A stretch of DNA of 64,000 nt from Bacteroidales bacterium (GTDB lineage Bacteria; Bacteroidota; Bacteroidia; Bacteroidales; UBA932). Position 1 is the first letter of the stretch. Each line of letters starts with the position of its first letter. Under the pieces are notes generated by a model. That model was given only the letters and a program-made list of their open reading frames with translations. It did no database searches and was not told where the DNA came from. Location: positions 124,001 through 188,000 of the forward strand of contig JALCMP010000002.1 in assembly GCA_022648545.1 (NCBI GenBank), given 5' to 3'. The position numbers and the translations under genes are program-made. Below, in pieces: positions 21,820-30,785 of this stretch.

Positions 21820-23001
21820 CTATTTATGTTCGGTATGAATAAAATTTTCATTTGCCCCGCTCGTCCTGAACAAATTGGAAAACATCATTAGAAATATGGC
21901 GGGAATCCTTTTCATAGCTCTTCGGAACTTTTCATCCACCAGATAATCGGGTGTAGATATGGCCAGCGATAAAAGGAACAGGAACAACATTATCCACCAT
22001 TTCCATCCAAGGCTGAAAGTTACCAGTGGCGCAGCCACGGACATTATTAATATTATGCCAAGAATTACGACTCTCGGTAAAATCATCCATTGGAATAATT
22101 TCTCCATGTAATCGTAATTTGCAGTTTTTAACGCATATATAAACTCGCTGAAAAAATGTGAAAGAGAACCGAACTGCGCAGCAACCCATCTCCGGCGCTG
22201 ACCGTAAAAGGCATCATATCCGGAGACCTTCTGATCATAAATATAATCATAATCGAGGTAATCTATAAAAATACGCTGCTTCAAAAGCAACGCCTCAAGT
22301 TCCTTGTCCTCTCCTGCGGTTTTTAACTTTTTTACATTTTCGATGAACCAGCCGTAATCGAAAGCCATGCCCGAACCTATAAGAGCCGATGAAAATCCGG
22401 CATATATATGGCCCTTCCTGAATATGGAATTATTAATTTCCTCGCTGAGAGCATCGAGCACGGCAACGGAATTCTCCCTGTTTTTTGAGACCCTGTGCAC
22501 CTGGAGCGCCTTCACCCCCTTGCAAAAAGCATCAGCAATATCGGAAAGAAAACATGATTCCACAATATTGTCGGCATCAAGTATTATTACCGCATCGTAA
22601 CCGGTTCCGGAATTTTTATCAAGATAAGATGCCGCATATTTCAATGCTTCCGCCTTGGAGCTTTTATCAAATATGGGCTTAAGAGTAATTACGGGAAGTT
22701 TAAGCAATCTCCCGTTCGTTGCATCGGACATTCCGTCGGAGATTACCACTACATCGTACAAATTTCTGGAATAGTCCTGCAAAAGCAGATTGGCTATAGT
22801 ATCGAATATTACGTTATCTTCCTTATAAGCAGGCACAAGTACTGCAAACCTCATTTTGCGTCCGCCGGAACATCTTTCATATCTGGTTTTCCATCCGTTC
22901 AAAGAGAAAAGGGAAAACACAAATATATAGACGACATATATTGCCATCACAACGAAAACTATAATATCAAGGATATCGAATAGTACAACAAGCATAATCA
23001 A
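21820..23001 (-). CDS. Family 2 glycosyltransferase with QxxRW-type motif and TM helices (processive-type)
   Basis: VLVPAYKEDNVI, AVIILDADNI, YGQRRRWVAAQ. Confidence 0.87.
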   Translation of the reverse strand: MIMLVVLFDILDIIVFVVMAIYVVYIFVFSLFSLNGWKTRYERCSGGRKMRFAVLVPAYKEDNVIFDTIANLLLQDYSRNLYDVVVISDGMSDATNGRLLKLPVITLKPIFDKSSKAEALKYAASYLDKNSGTGYDAVIILDADNIVESCFLSDIADAFCKGVKALQVHRVSKNRENSVAVLDALSEEINNSIFRKGHIYAGFSSALIGSGMAFDYGWFIENVKKLKTAGEDKELEALLLKQRIFIDYLDYDYIYDQKVSGYDAFYGQRRRWVAAQFGSLSHFFSEFIYALKTANYDYMEKLFQWMILPRVVILGIILIMSVAAPLVTFSLGWKWWIMLFLFLLSLAISTPDYLVDEKFRRAMKRIPAIFLMMFSNLFRTSGANENFIHTEHK

Positions 23002-24500
23002 GTTATTATTTTTTCCTGTTCCTGTTCTTTATCAAGACGTACCGTTATAAAGATAATGGAAATACATATAAAAACTATTATTCCGTTGGGAAATTGTGCA
23101 AGTACTTCATTAGCATATGACGTTACCAGAATACCGGCAAGCACGGAAACAGCAATATTATTATAACGGCGCAATACTTTATCTTTTAATCTAAAAAAAG
23201 AACAATAGGCGCCGTAAAATATTATGGCAAGCATTATCAATAAATAAAGAGAAAGCCCCACTATTCCGGTTTCAATCCAGAGGGAATACAGCCATGAATC
23301 AGTAGGGATCTGAGCCAACGAAGAATCGGGGACATACCTCAGGGCTTTACCTCCCGCAAGTCCTATGCCTACTCCGAAAAGATGTCCCTTCATATACTTT
23401 CTCATTTCGGCATGATGCATTACCCTTACCTGAAACGATGCGTCTTCGCTGTCGAATGCCGTCCTCATCCTCCTTATATATTGGTTGCCGTTGCCCACGT
23501 TGGTAAACATGAGCAAAAGCACTCCTGCAATCATAACACTGCCTAAAGATATTATGTATTTAGAATTTTTAACAATGATGACGAATGTAGCTATACCCAC
23601 TATTATTATAGCAATTGCACTCCTGGTTCCGGATAATAAGAAACCAATAAAAGACAAGACCATCGTAACGAAATAAAATATTTTCTTAACGGTTTTGACC
23701 TCTGAAAATCCTAGGATTGCAAACACAACAAAAGAGAGTCCCATAGATGTACCAAAATTAGCAGCATCGGTAAAAAAGGAAAAATACCTTATTCCCGTAT
23801 TTATGATATGAGTACGATAATGATCTCCGGCATATAGCCATGTCCATTCGAAACGATTGAACCCGAATATTTTTTGTCTTATTGCCGTTAATGCTCCCAG
23901 AATCGTCAAAACCGCCAGGGCGTTAAAAAATATTCTTATTTCCTTTTTCCCCTCAAGCACTATCGGAACGAACAGGATAATGAGAAGCATATATACCGAC
24001 GTCCATCTTACTGATGTAAACCAGGCCTGAGTTGATCTGGATACAGGATTAAATAGCAGCAGCAGGGTATAGATAAACCATATGACAGATAAAAGCAACG
24101 CCGGAGTTCTGCTATAACTCCAATTTATTTTTCTTTTTACGAATATGGTATCCAGCAACAGAATGGAAATGAAAATATATAACAGAAAATCAAATCCCAC
24201 TCCGGTCTTGAACCATGGCTGTAAAATAGAGAAATTACAAAACAAATAAGAATATATGAAAATAAAAAAAGCGAATATCTTATAATTATAAAAGGAAATC
24301 ATAAGAAAAATTACTGCAAACGGAATCATTACATATATGATAGCGATCTTGTAATTTAGCATTACGGCCGAATAGGCAAAGGCGGCAAGAAAGCACAACA
24401 GTAAAAATCCACCCAATATCCATCCGATATTACGGCTGAAAAAGCCCTTGACGGGATAACGCTTATTTGAGGAATCTTCAGACATAATTTTTGACCGCAA
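22998..24500 (-). CDS. O-antigen ligase/Wzy-like polysaccharide polymerase
   Basis: Polytopic membrane protein, LLSGTRSAIAIIIV and large periplasmic loop; context between GT and Wzz-like genes. Confidence 0.8.
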   Translation of the reverse strand: MRSKIMSEDSSNKRYPVKGFFSRNIGWILGGFLLLCFLAAFAYSAVMLNYKIAIIYVMIPFAVIFLMISFYNYKIFAFFIFIYSYLFCNFSILQPWFKTGVGFDFLLYIFISILLLDTIFVKRKINWSYSRTPALLLSVIWFIYTLLLLFNPVSRSTQAWFTSVRWTSVYMLLIILFVPIVLEGKKEIRIFFNALAVLTILGALTAIRQKIFGFNRFEWTWLYAGDHYRTHIINTGIRYFSFFTDAANFGTSMGLSFVVFAILGFSEVKTVKKIFYFVTMVLSFIGFLLSGTRSAIAIIIVGIATFVIIVKNSKYIISLGSVMIAGVLLLMFTNVGNGNQYIRRMRTAFDSEDASFQVRVMHHAEMRKYMKGHLFGVGIGLAGGKALRYVPDSSLAQIPTDSWLYSLWIETGIVGLSLYLLIMLAIIFYGAYCSFFRLKDKVLRRYNNIAVSVLAGILVTSYANEVLAQFPNGIIVFICISIIFITVRLDKEQEQEKIIT

Positions 24501-24507
24501 AAACGGT

Positions 24508-26688
24508 TCAGGCCGAATAACCGGACTGCATTATCTTATATATGAATTTTCTGTATGCGGTATAAGGCGGAAGCATGCCGGCAAAGGTTTCAAGGACATA
24601 TCTGTCCGTATCTACAAGACATAAACGCAAAGGAGCCCCGGCGGAATTACGAAGCAAATTCTCATACATTATCTGGTTGGCTTCGCTCCATACCATAGAT
24701 GCGTTAAGGAGCAACATGTTCAGATCTGAGTTACGCAACATAGATGACGGAATCGACGATTCCTTGCAACTGGGATGGATAATAATAACGACATCTTCTT
24801 CTCCTTCGTAAAACTCTGATACGGATCCGGCCGCAATATAATCCCGGCTGTCCGAAATAAAATCTTCTCCAGCTAAAAGAATCTTGACGGAAAAACCGGC
24901 ATTCATTATATAATTCGCAAGGGCCTGGGCTATTTCTTCCTTACGCTCGTGTTTTTCGATACTGGTTATGTTAATATAATGCTTCTTTCTTACGGAATCG
25001 AAAAAGTTCATAACGGCATTTGACAATGCATGTATCGACATATCCTTATACTGCGTATTATACATCCTGTATTTTAATAAGGAATCTTTGGGATAGGCTC
25101 CTATAACTTTTGCATCTCTTATTATATATTCGGTTTTCATTTTATCGGTAAGAGACCTGTCGAGGAAAAACATTATCAGAAATACACCTATTATAAAAAT
25201 CACGCTGCCCAAAAGCACCAATATGATTATTCTCATCCTGTGCATGGGAAGCGACGCTATAGGAAATATGGGCGGAGTAACCATCTTCAGCGAAGCGGAA
25301 CTAAGCTGTATGTTTTTCATACGCCCTTTTGCATCATTAAGATCATTGAAAATCTCCAGATAATTTCTCTCGGCCATACTAACCTTCCGTTCCCTCCTGC
25401 TCAAGGTAGTTCCAACAGGAGAAAAAGCCAGATAATTGCTGTCTATATTGTTTTTAAGGGAGTTAAGTACATTTAGTTCCGATTTTGATTTTTCATATGT
25501 AATATTGGCATCTATCCACTGTTTTACATAATCGGAACTTGGAACCCCTTCTTTGGAATATTTTTGTTCTGTTATATCCCTGGATTTTCCAAGCAGTATC
25601 CCCAGATTCTCGTCATAATTCGAATGAATTTCATTTTCGGCTGACCTGATCTTCATATCTATCTCTTGAAGCCTGTCTTTTTTCCCTTCTGAAACGGTAT
25701 CCATTAATATTTTGGTCCGATGTTCCGATAACTCACCTATAACCGACAAATGATTCAGAAAAGACAAATTTTTCTTCAGCTGACTGGAAAATCTTTCAAT
25801 CTTGCTGCCAAGCATATCAACTTCCACCTTGGACGTAACCATATTGACACGGACATGTGTCACCTCGGTTTCATAATCGCTGTTTAATATCGCAAGCTGC
25901 TTGGTTTCCTCGGGATAATTTATGATCCTGTGTTTTATGTTATAATGCATGAGGGAGTCCTCTGCCGCAGACAGACTATCTTTAGCTTTTGCCAGTTCCT
26001 TCTCATACATTTGTACGAGATTGTCTACTTCTCCAAACTTAAGATTGCGATATCTGCTCTTGAATTCATCCACGATGAAAAGCATGGTATAATATGCCAG
26101 TCCAGGATCCGTCAACATATACTTTATCCTCAACATTTCACTGTCCTTTATCCTTTCTGCTTCTATTCGTGACAATGCGCCGTTACTGAAAAACGGATCA
26201 TTATAATTGAAAAGTCCATAGGTATAACTTGAAGTACTTGAATTATCATAAGCCGTTATATTGGCCAGAGAACGCTCCTCTGAATCTTTATCTATAAGAT
26301 CCTTAACTTCCTGCGGTACATGGGAATAAAGGGCTCTGTAATTCTTTGCAAGAATATACTTGGTATCCCTGTTGGGATCGCCGTACATAAGTGATTGTGT
26401 AAATAGTCTTAGCGATACATTCTTAAGTGTCTCCTTGGAAATCAATATATTAAGAAAGGTTTCCATGGAATTATTTACGGCGGTATAACTTATTGTAGTA
26501 TTACCGCTCAAATTTCCGAATTCCACACCGGAAGCCACTCCAGTATATAATACTGCACTCACTTCGTATTTCGGAGACAACTTCCTCGTAAAAGCAAAAG
26601 CCATTACGGTGGCGAATAATGCTCCGAATATAATCCACCATTTTATTTTTGAGAAGAACCTCAGCGTACTATAAATAATATTATTCAT
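24508..26688 (-). CDS. Wzz/GumC-like polysaccharide copolymerase with degenerate BY-kinase-like C-terminus
   Basis: N-terminal Wzz-type TM (MNNIIYSTLRFFSKIKWWIIFGALFATVMAFAFTRKLSPKYEVSAVLYTG), long coiled coil, second TM, C-terminal alpha/beta domain without a P-loop. Confidence 0.82.
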   Translation of the reverse strand: MNNIIYSTLRFFSKIKWWIIFGALFATVMAFAFTRKLSPKYEVSAVLYTGVASGVEFGNLSGNTTISYTAVNNSMETFLNILISKETLKNVSLRLFTQSLMYGDPNRDTKYILAKNYRALYSHVPQEVKDLIDKDSEERSLANITAYDNSSTSSYTYGLFNYNDPFFSNGALSRIEAERIKDSEMLRIKYMLTDPGLAYYTMLFIVDEFKSRYRNLKFGEVDNLVQMYEKELAKAKDSLSAAEDSLMHYNIKHRIINYPEETKQLAILNSDYETEVTHVRVNMVTSKVEVDMLGSKIERFSSQLKKNLSFLNHLSVIGELSEHRTKILMDTVSEGKKDRLQEIDMKIRSAENEIHSNYDENLGILLGKSRDITEQKYSKEGVPSSDYVKQWIDANITYEKSKSELNVLNSLKNNIDSNYLAFSPVGTTLSRRERKVSMAERNYLEIFNDLNDAKGRMKNIQLSSASLKMVTPPIFPIASLPMHRMRIIILVLLGSVIFIIGVFLIMFFLDRSLTDKMKTEYIIRDAKVIGAYPKDSLLKYRMYNTQYKDMSIHALSNAVMNFFDSVRKKHYINITSIEKHERKEEIAQALANYIMNAGFSVKILLAGEDFISDSRDYIAAGSVSEFYEGEEDVVIIIHPSCKESSIPSSMLRNSDLNMLLLNASMVWSEANQIMYENLLRNSAGAPLRLCLVDTDRYVLETFAGMLPPYTAYRKFIYKIMQSGYSA

Positions 26689-26699
26689 AACGTTTCTCC

Positions 26700-27476
26700 T
26701 TACAATAATTTAATGGAGGTAAGTTCCTGCAATATATAAAGATTCTTTTTTATTTCCAGCAATGTATTTATAAACTCTCCGGTCATTTTAACGATGCGCT
26801 CCTTCTGTTCATATAACTCTGATTGATCGGCATTCCCTGAAATAAAATCCACTTTTAAGGCTTCATAGGAAGACATGGAAAGTTGAAGCGCTTCAAAATT
26901 CTGCTGCAGCAAAACCATTTCGGGCCTGATTTTCATATAGGCCATTTCTATCTGCTGGCGAAGCTCTATCAGATTGTTCTTTCTAAAATTTTCATTTTGC
27001 TTTACTTCCATCTTTTTCTGCCGTACGAGATTGCCGTAATTGAAAATATCCTCGAGCGTAAACCCTATGCGTCCCCCCACTATATAATAAGACTGGGAAT
27101 TGGTAGTATAATTATCACTCAGAGGAATACCGGTTTCCGAATAGGTTATCAGAGAATTGGTCCTTCCGTACGAGTAGTTTCCAAAGCCGGAAATAAATCT
27201 CAGCCATAGATTCTTCTGTATCCTTAGAGCATATTCGGAAGCCTTAAGCTGATCGCCTGCGGCTATTATGCCAGGATTCCTTTCGGCAGCATCAAGAAAA
27301 TCATCCAGCGAAGGCAAATTTATTGAAGAGATCTTAACCATCTCTTCCTGCAAATATCTTATGCCGTTATAAAGAGTAACGTTATTAGTATCTCCTTCGG
27401 TCTTTACTTTTTGCGAATATGAAGGCAAGTAAGACAAAAGAAAACATATCGGCAATAATATCAATTTCCTGAACAT
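26700..27476 (-). CDS. Short TolC-family (single OEP-like repeat) outer-membrane protein
   Basis: 258 aa with signal peptide; TolC-like LDDFLDAAERNPGIIAAGDQLKASEYALRIQKN helix pattern; about half the length of canonical TolC. Confidence 0.72.
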   Translation of the reverse strand: MFRKLILLPICFLLSYLPSYSQKVKTEGDTNNVTLYNGIRYLQEEMVKISSINLPSLDDFLDAAERNPGIIAAGDQLKASEYALRIQKNLWLRFISGFGNYSYGRTNSLITYSETGIPLSDNYTTNSQSYYIVGGRIGFTLEDIFNYGNLVRQKKMEVKQNENFRKNNLIELRQQIEMAYMKIRPEMVLLQQNFEALQLSMSSYEALKVDFISGNADQSELYEQKERIVKMTGEFINTLLEIKKNLYILQELTSIKLL

Positions 27477-27487
27477 ATCCGTGTTAT

Positions 27488-28687
27488 TTACACATCATCC
27501 TTCTGGATAAATGCGGTAAAGGTTTTAAATATAATCTTCATATCCAGGCAAAACGAGAAATTGCGGGCATATTTTATATCAAGCATTTTACGCTCCTGCG
27601 GGGACAATACTCCCGATTCGCCTCTTTTTTCTATCTGCCATAAACCTGTAAGACCGGCCGGGGCAAAAAAACGGTCCACATATTCGTCCTGGGTCAGAAG
27701 TTCGGCCTCATATAAAGGCAAGGGTCTGTTGCCGACTACCGACATATCCCCCTTAAGGATATTGAACAGCTGAGGAAGCTCATCTATGCTGAATTTCCTT
27801 ATAATACGGCCTACCCTTGTGATTCTCGGATCATGTTCAATTTTAACGAAGGCTCTCTCTTTTATATTTTTCTGTTCCTTTCTGAAAATTTCCTCGGGAA
27901 CGAAACTGTCGTCGGAGACCAACATATTTTCACCCGCAACGGACAACAAAGCATCCTTGTCAAAATTCACGTCCTCCGGGCCTTCGGTCTTTTGCAAATT
28001 TTCCACATCTTCTTTTTCTTCCGCAGCATATTGATTGGCCCCCATGTAATCCTTAAGCCTCTTGCCGGCGTCCATGTACATGCTTCTAAACTTATAAAAC
28101 CGAAATATCTTATAATTCGCACCAACCCTCTCGCTTACATAAAATACATTTCCCCGGTCCTCCATCCATATCGCCAATATGGTAATAATAAAAAGGGGCG
28201 ATAACAATATTATAGATACTGAAGAAAATATTATATCAAACAACCTCTTCCATAAGGGAATCCTGAATACACCGGATTCCTTGTCCCCACTTCCATCCTT
28301 ATCGGTACGTCCGTAAGAAAAATCCTTTTTAAGGAAGAACAGTATTTCATCTATCTTTTCCTTTCCTACATCCGTACGAACGACATCCCGGAATCCCGCA
28401 CCATACAATTTACCATAGAATCTGCCGTCTATGCCGTCAGAAACCAATACGGGGAAAGCATTCCTGAAATGAGTTACTATATATCTGCCTTCATACAAAT
28501 CGTTTTTAATATTTTTCCTCTCGTAAAATATCAGAAAACGCAACCCCGATTCACCTGCAAGGGGTTTCATAAATTTTGCCGCATTCCGGAGATTGCTGAA
28601 AACATTAATTTTGTATTCCGGAACAAAACCTTTTATCCGTTCAATCGTAATATGGTTTTCACCTATATATATGTATACGATCTTCAC
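27488..28687 (-). CDS. Polyprenyl-phosphate sugar-1-phosphate transferase (PGT) with N-terminal pseudo-receiver-like domain
   Basis: PGT motifs WKRLFDIIFS, FRFYKFRSMYMDAG, DPRITRVGRIIRKFSIDELPQLFNILKGDMSVVGNRPLP. Confidence 0.92.
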   Translation of the reverse strand: MKIVYIYIGENHITIERIKGFVPEYKINVFSNLRNAAKFMKPLAGESGLRFLIFYERKNIKNDLYEGRYIVTHFRNAFPVLVSDGIDGRFYGKLYGAGFRDVVRTDVGKEKIDEILFFLKKDFSYGRTDKDGSGDKESGVFRIPLWKRLFDIIFSSVSIILLSPLFIITILAIWMEDRGNVFYVSERVGANYKIFRFYKFRSMYMDAGKRLKDYMGANQYAAEEKEDVENLQKTEGPEDVNFDKDALLSVAGENMLVSDDSFVPEEIFRKEQKNIKERAFVKIEHDPRITRVGRIIRKFSIDELPQLFNILKGDMSVVGNRPLPLYEAELLTQDEYVDRFFAPAGLTGLWQIEKRGESGVLSPQERKMLDIKYARNFSFCLDMKIIFKTFTAFIQKDDV

Positions 28688-29049
28688 CCCAGGATCTTTT
28701 TAACCCTCACTTTTATTTCCAAGGGATTAAAAGGCTTAACTATATAATCCGATGCCCCCTGCTCGAGAAGTTTAATCCTTTCGGAAGTAGAATCTTCGCT
28801 CGAAAGCAATATAACCGGTATTTCTTTAAGAAATTCATTATTCTTAAGAAACTTCAGGAATTCGGCTCCGCTCATAAGAGGCATCCTTATATCCGATATT
28901 ATGAGATCCGGCATGTTTCCATCATTAAGCCATGCTATGGCCTCCACAGGATTGGGACACCACATAAAATCGAAATCATCGGAAAGATAAAATTTTACGA
29001 CCTTGGCTATAGATTCCTTATCGTCAACTATAAGTATCTTCTTTTTCAT
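28684..29049 (-). CDS. Stand-alone response regulator receiver domain
   Basis: KILIVDDKES, LIISDIRMPLMSG, ILLSSED, DYIVKPF; about 121 aa, no output domain; 4-bp ATGA overlap with the PGT gene. Confidence 0.92.
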   Translation of the reverse strand: MKKKILIVDDKESIAKVVKFYLSDDFDFMWCPNPVEAIAWLNDGNMPDLIISDIRMPLMSGAEFLKFLKNNEFLKEIPVILLSSEDSTSERIKLLEQGASDYIVKPFNPLEIKVRVKKILG

Positions 29050-29071
29050 ATCCGGATTGTAGCTTCGTTTA

Positions 29072-29101
29072 CAAAAATAACAATTTTTTGCCATAATCAA
29101 A
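29072..29101 (-). promoter_or_regulatory. Bacteroidetes-type promoter (TTTG-N18-TATTTTTG) for the exopolysaccharide operon
   Basis: -33 at 29098-29101 and -7 at 29072-29079 (reverse strand), 22 bp upstream of the receiver ATG. Confidence 0.6.
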
Positions 29102-29225
29102 TAGTAATCCGCCATGGCGGCAAAAACATGGAAAACGACGAAAAGCCCGATAATTCAACCCCATACAGCAACAAGAGATTCCGCTCTCTATTAAACTTTA
29201 ACAGCACCCCGACGGGCAAAAACAA

Positions 29226-29255
29226 AGCCGCAACATGCTTTCGCTTGTTGCGGCT
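29226..29255 (-). terminator. Intrinsic terminator downstream of tRNA-fMet
   Basis: Perfect 10-bp stem AGCCGCAACA/TGTTGCGGCT, GAAA-containing loop, followed on the minus strand by TTGTTTTTG. Confidence 0.75.
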
Positions 29256-29263
29256 CTTATAGG

Positions 29264-29336
<73 letters not shown>

Positions 29337-29355
29337 GTATTATCTTTTGGGACTG

Positions 29356-29386
29356 CAAATATACGCTTATTTTTATTTATATCAAA
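29356..29386 (-). promoter_or_regulatory. Consensus Bacteroidetes promoter TTTG-N19-TATATTTG for tRNA-fMet
   Basis: -33 at 29383-29386 and -7 at 29356-29363 on the minus strand. Confidence 0.7.
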
Positions 29387-29409
29387 TTAATTCAATTTAT
29401 TTCATATAT

Positions 29410-30777
29410 TCATTTTATATATTCCTTAATTTTCTCGGGCACGAGACTAGTCTGTTCACCGCTGTCGAGGTTCTTTATACTTACGGTCCCTTCGGAAACT
29501 TCCTTATCTCCAACTATAGCAAAGAACTTTATACCCTTTTTCAATGCATAATCGAACTGCTTTTTAAGTTTGGCCTCATCCGGATAAATTTCACATCCGA
29601 ATCCCAAGGAACGCAACGAGGCAACGACGGGAATCGAATAAGACACCTCATTACGTCCCATATTTGAAAACAATATTCTTGTTCCTGCGGCGGATCCGTC
29701 GGGGAACTTGCCCAGCCCCTCCATAACGTCATATATTCTATCCTCGCCGAAGGATATCCCTACTCCGGAAACATCCGGAAGGCCGAAAATCCCGGTAAGA
29801 TTATCGTATCTTCCTCCTCCGCATATACTTCCTATTTCAAAATCGTTCGCCTTTACTTCAAAAATAGCCCCGGTATAATAATTAAGCCCGCGGGCAAGGG
29901 ATAGATCAAGTTCTACTTTTTGCCTTATTCCGGCTTTCTTTATAAGAGTGAACAATTCGTTAAGCTCAGCTGTTCCAAGCATTCCGGTTTCGGAATGCGC
30001 CAGAATATTCTTAATACATAACATTTTCTCTTCAAAACCACCCTTGAGCACCAGAACTGGTTCTATTATTGAAATAGCGCCGTCATCAAGTCCTCTTTCA
30101 CGGAGTTCTTCCTTTACGGCTTCCAAACCTATCTTATCTATTTTGTCTATGGCAACCGTAATATCCGTAAGTTTGTCGGGATGTCCGGCCACTTCTGCCA
30201 GTCCCGACAGGATTTTCCTGTTGTTTATCTTTATGGTAACAACCAGACCAAGTCTCGAGAATACTTCGTCGGTAATCTGCACCAGTTCGAGTTCATTTAT
30301 AAGGGAACAGCTACCTATAACATCCACGTCGCATTGATAAAATTCGCGGTATCTCCCCTTCTGGGGCCTGTCTGCACGCCAGACCGGCTGTATTTGATAA
30401 CGCTTGAACGGAAAGACAAGATCGTTCCTGTGCTGTACGACATAACGCGCGAAAGGCACGGTAAGATCATAACGAAGCCCCTTTTCACAAACCTTTAATG
30501 AAAGGGAATTACTATCTTTTAAATCACTGCTCTCAACACGAGAAAAAGCATCTCCCGAATCAAGTATCTTAAAAAGCAATTTATCACCCTCATCACCGTA
30601 TTTGCCCAACAGTGTGGAAAGGTTTTCCATTGCCGGGGTCTCAATAGGCATAAAACCGTATTTCTTAAATACAGATTTTACCGTATCGAAAATATAGTCC
30701 CTCCTGAACATCTCCGAAGGAGAAAAATCTCTTGTACCTTTTGGTATGGAAGGTTTCTGGATTCTTATTTTTGCCAT
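29410..30777 (-). CDS. hisS: Histidyl-tRNA synthetase
   Basis: KGTRDFSP, class II motifs, [23 protein letters not shown]. Confidence 0.95.
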   Translation of the reverse strand: MAKIRIQKPSIPKGTRDFSPSEMFRRDYIFDTVKSVFKKYGFMPIETPAMENLSTLLGKYGDEGDKLLFKILDSGDAFSRVESSDLKDSNSLSLKVCEKGLRYDLTVPFARYVVQHRNDLVFPFKRYQIQPVWRADRPQKGRYREFYQCDVDVIGSCSLINELELVQITDEVFSRLGLVVTIKINNRKILSGLAEVAGHPDKLTDITVAIDKIDKIGLEAVKEELRERGLDDGAISIIEPVLVLKGGFEEKMLCIKNILAHSETGMLGTAELNELFTLIKKAGIRQKVELDLSLARGLNYYTGAIFEVKANDFEIGSICGGGRYDNLTGIFGLPDVSGVGISFGEDRIYDVMEGLGKFPDGSAAGTRILFSNMGRNEVSYSIPVVASLRSLGFGCEIYPDEAKLKKQFDYALKKGIKFFAIVGDKEVSEGTVSIKNLDSGEQTSLVPEKIKEYIK

Positions 30778-30785
30778 ATGGAATT

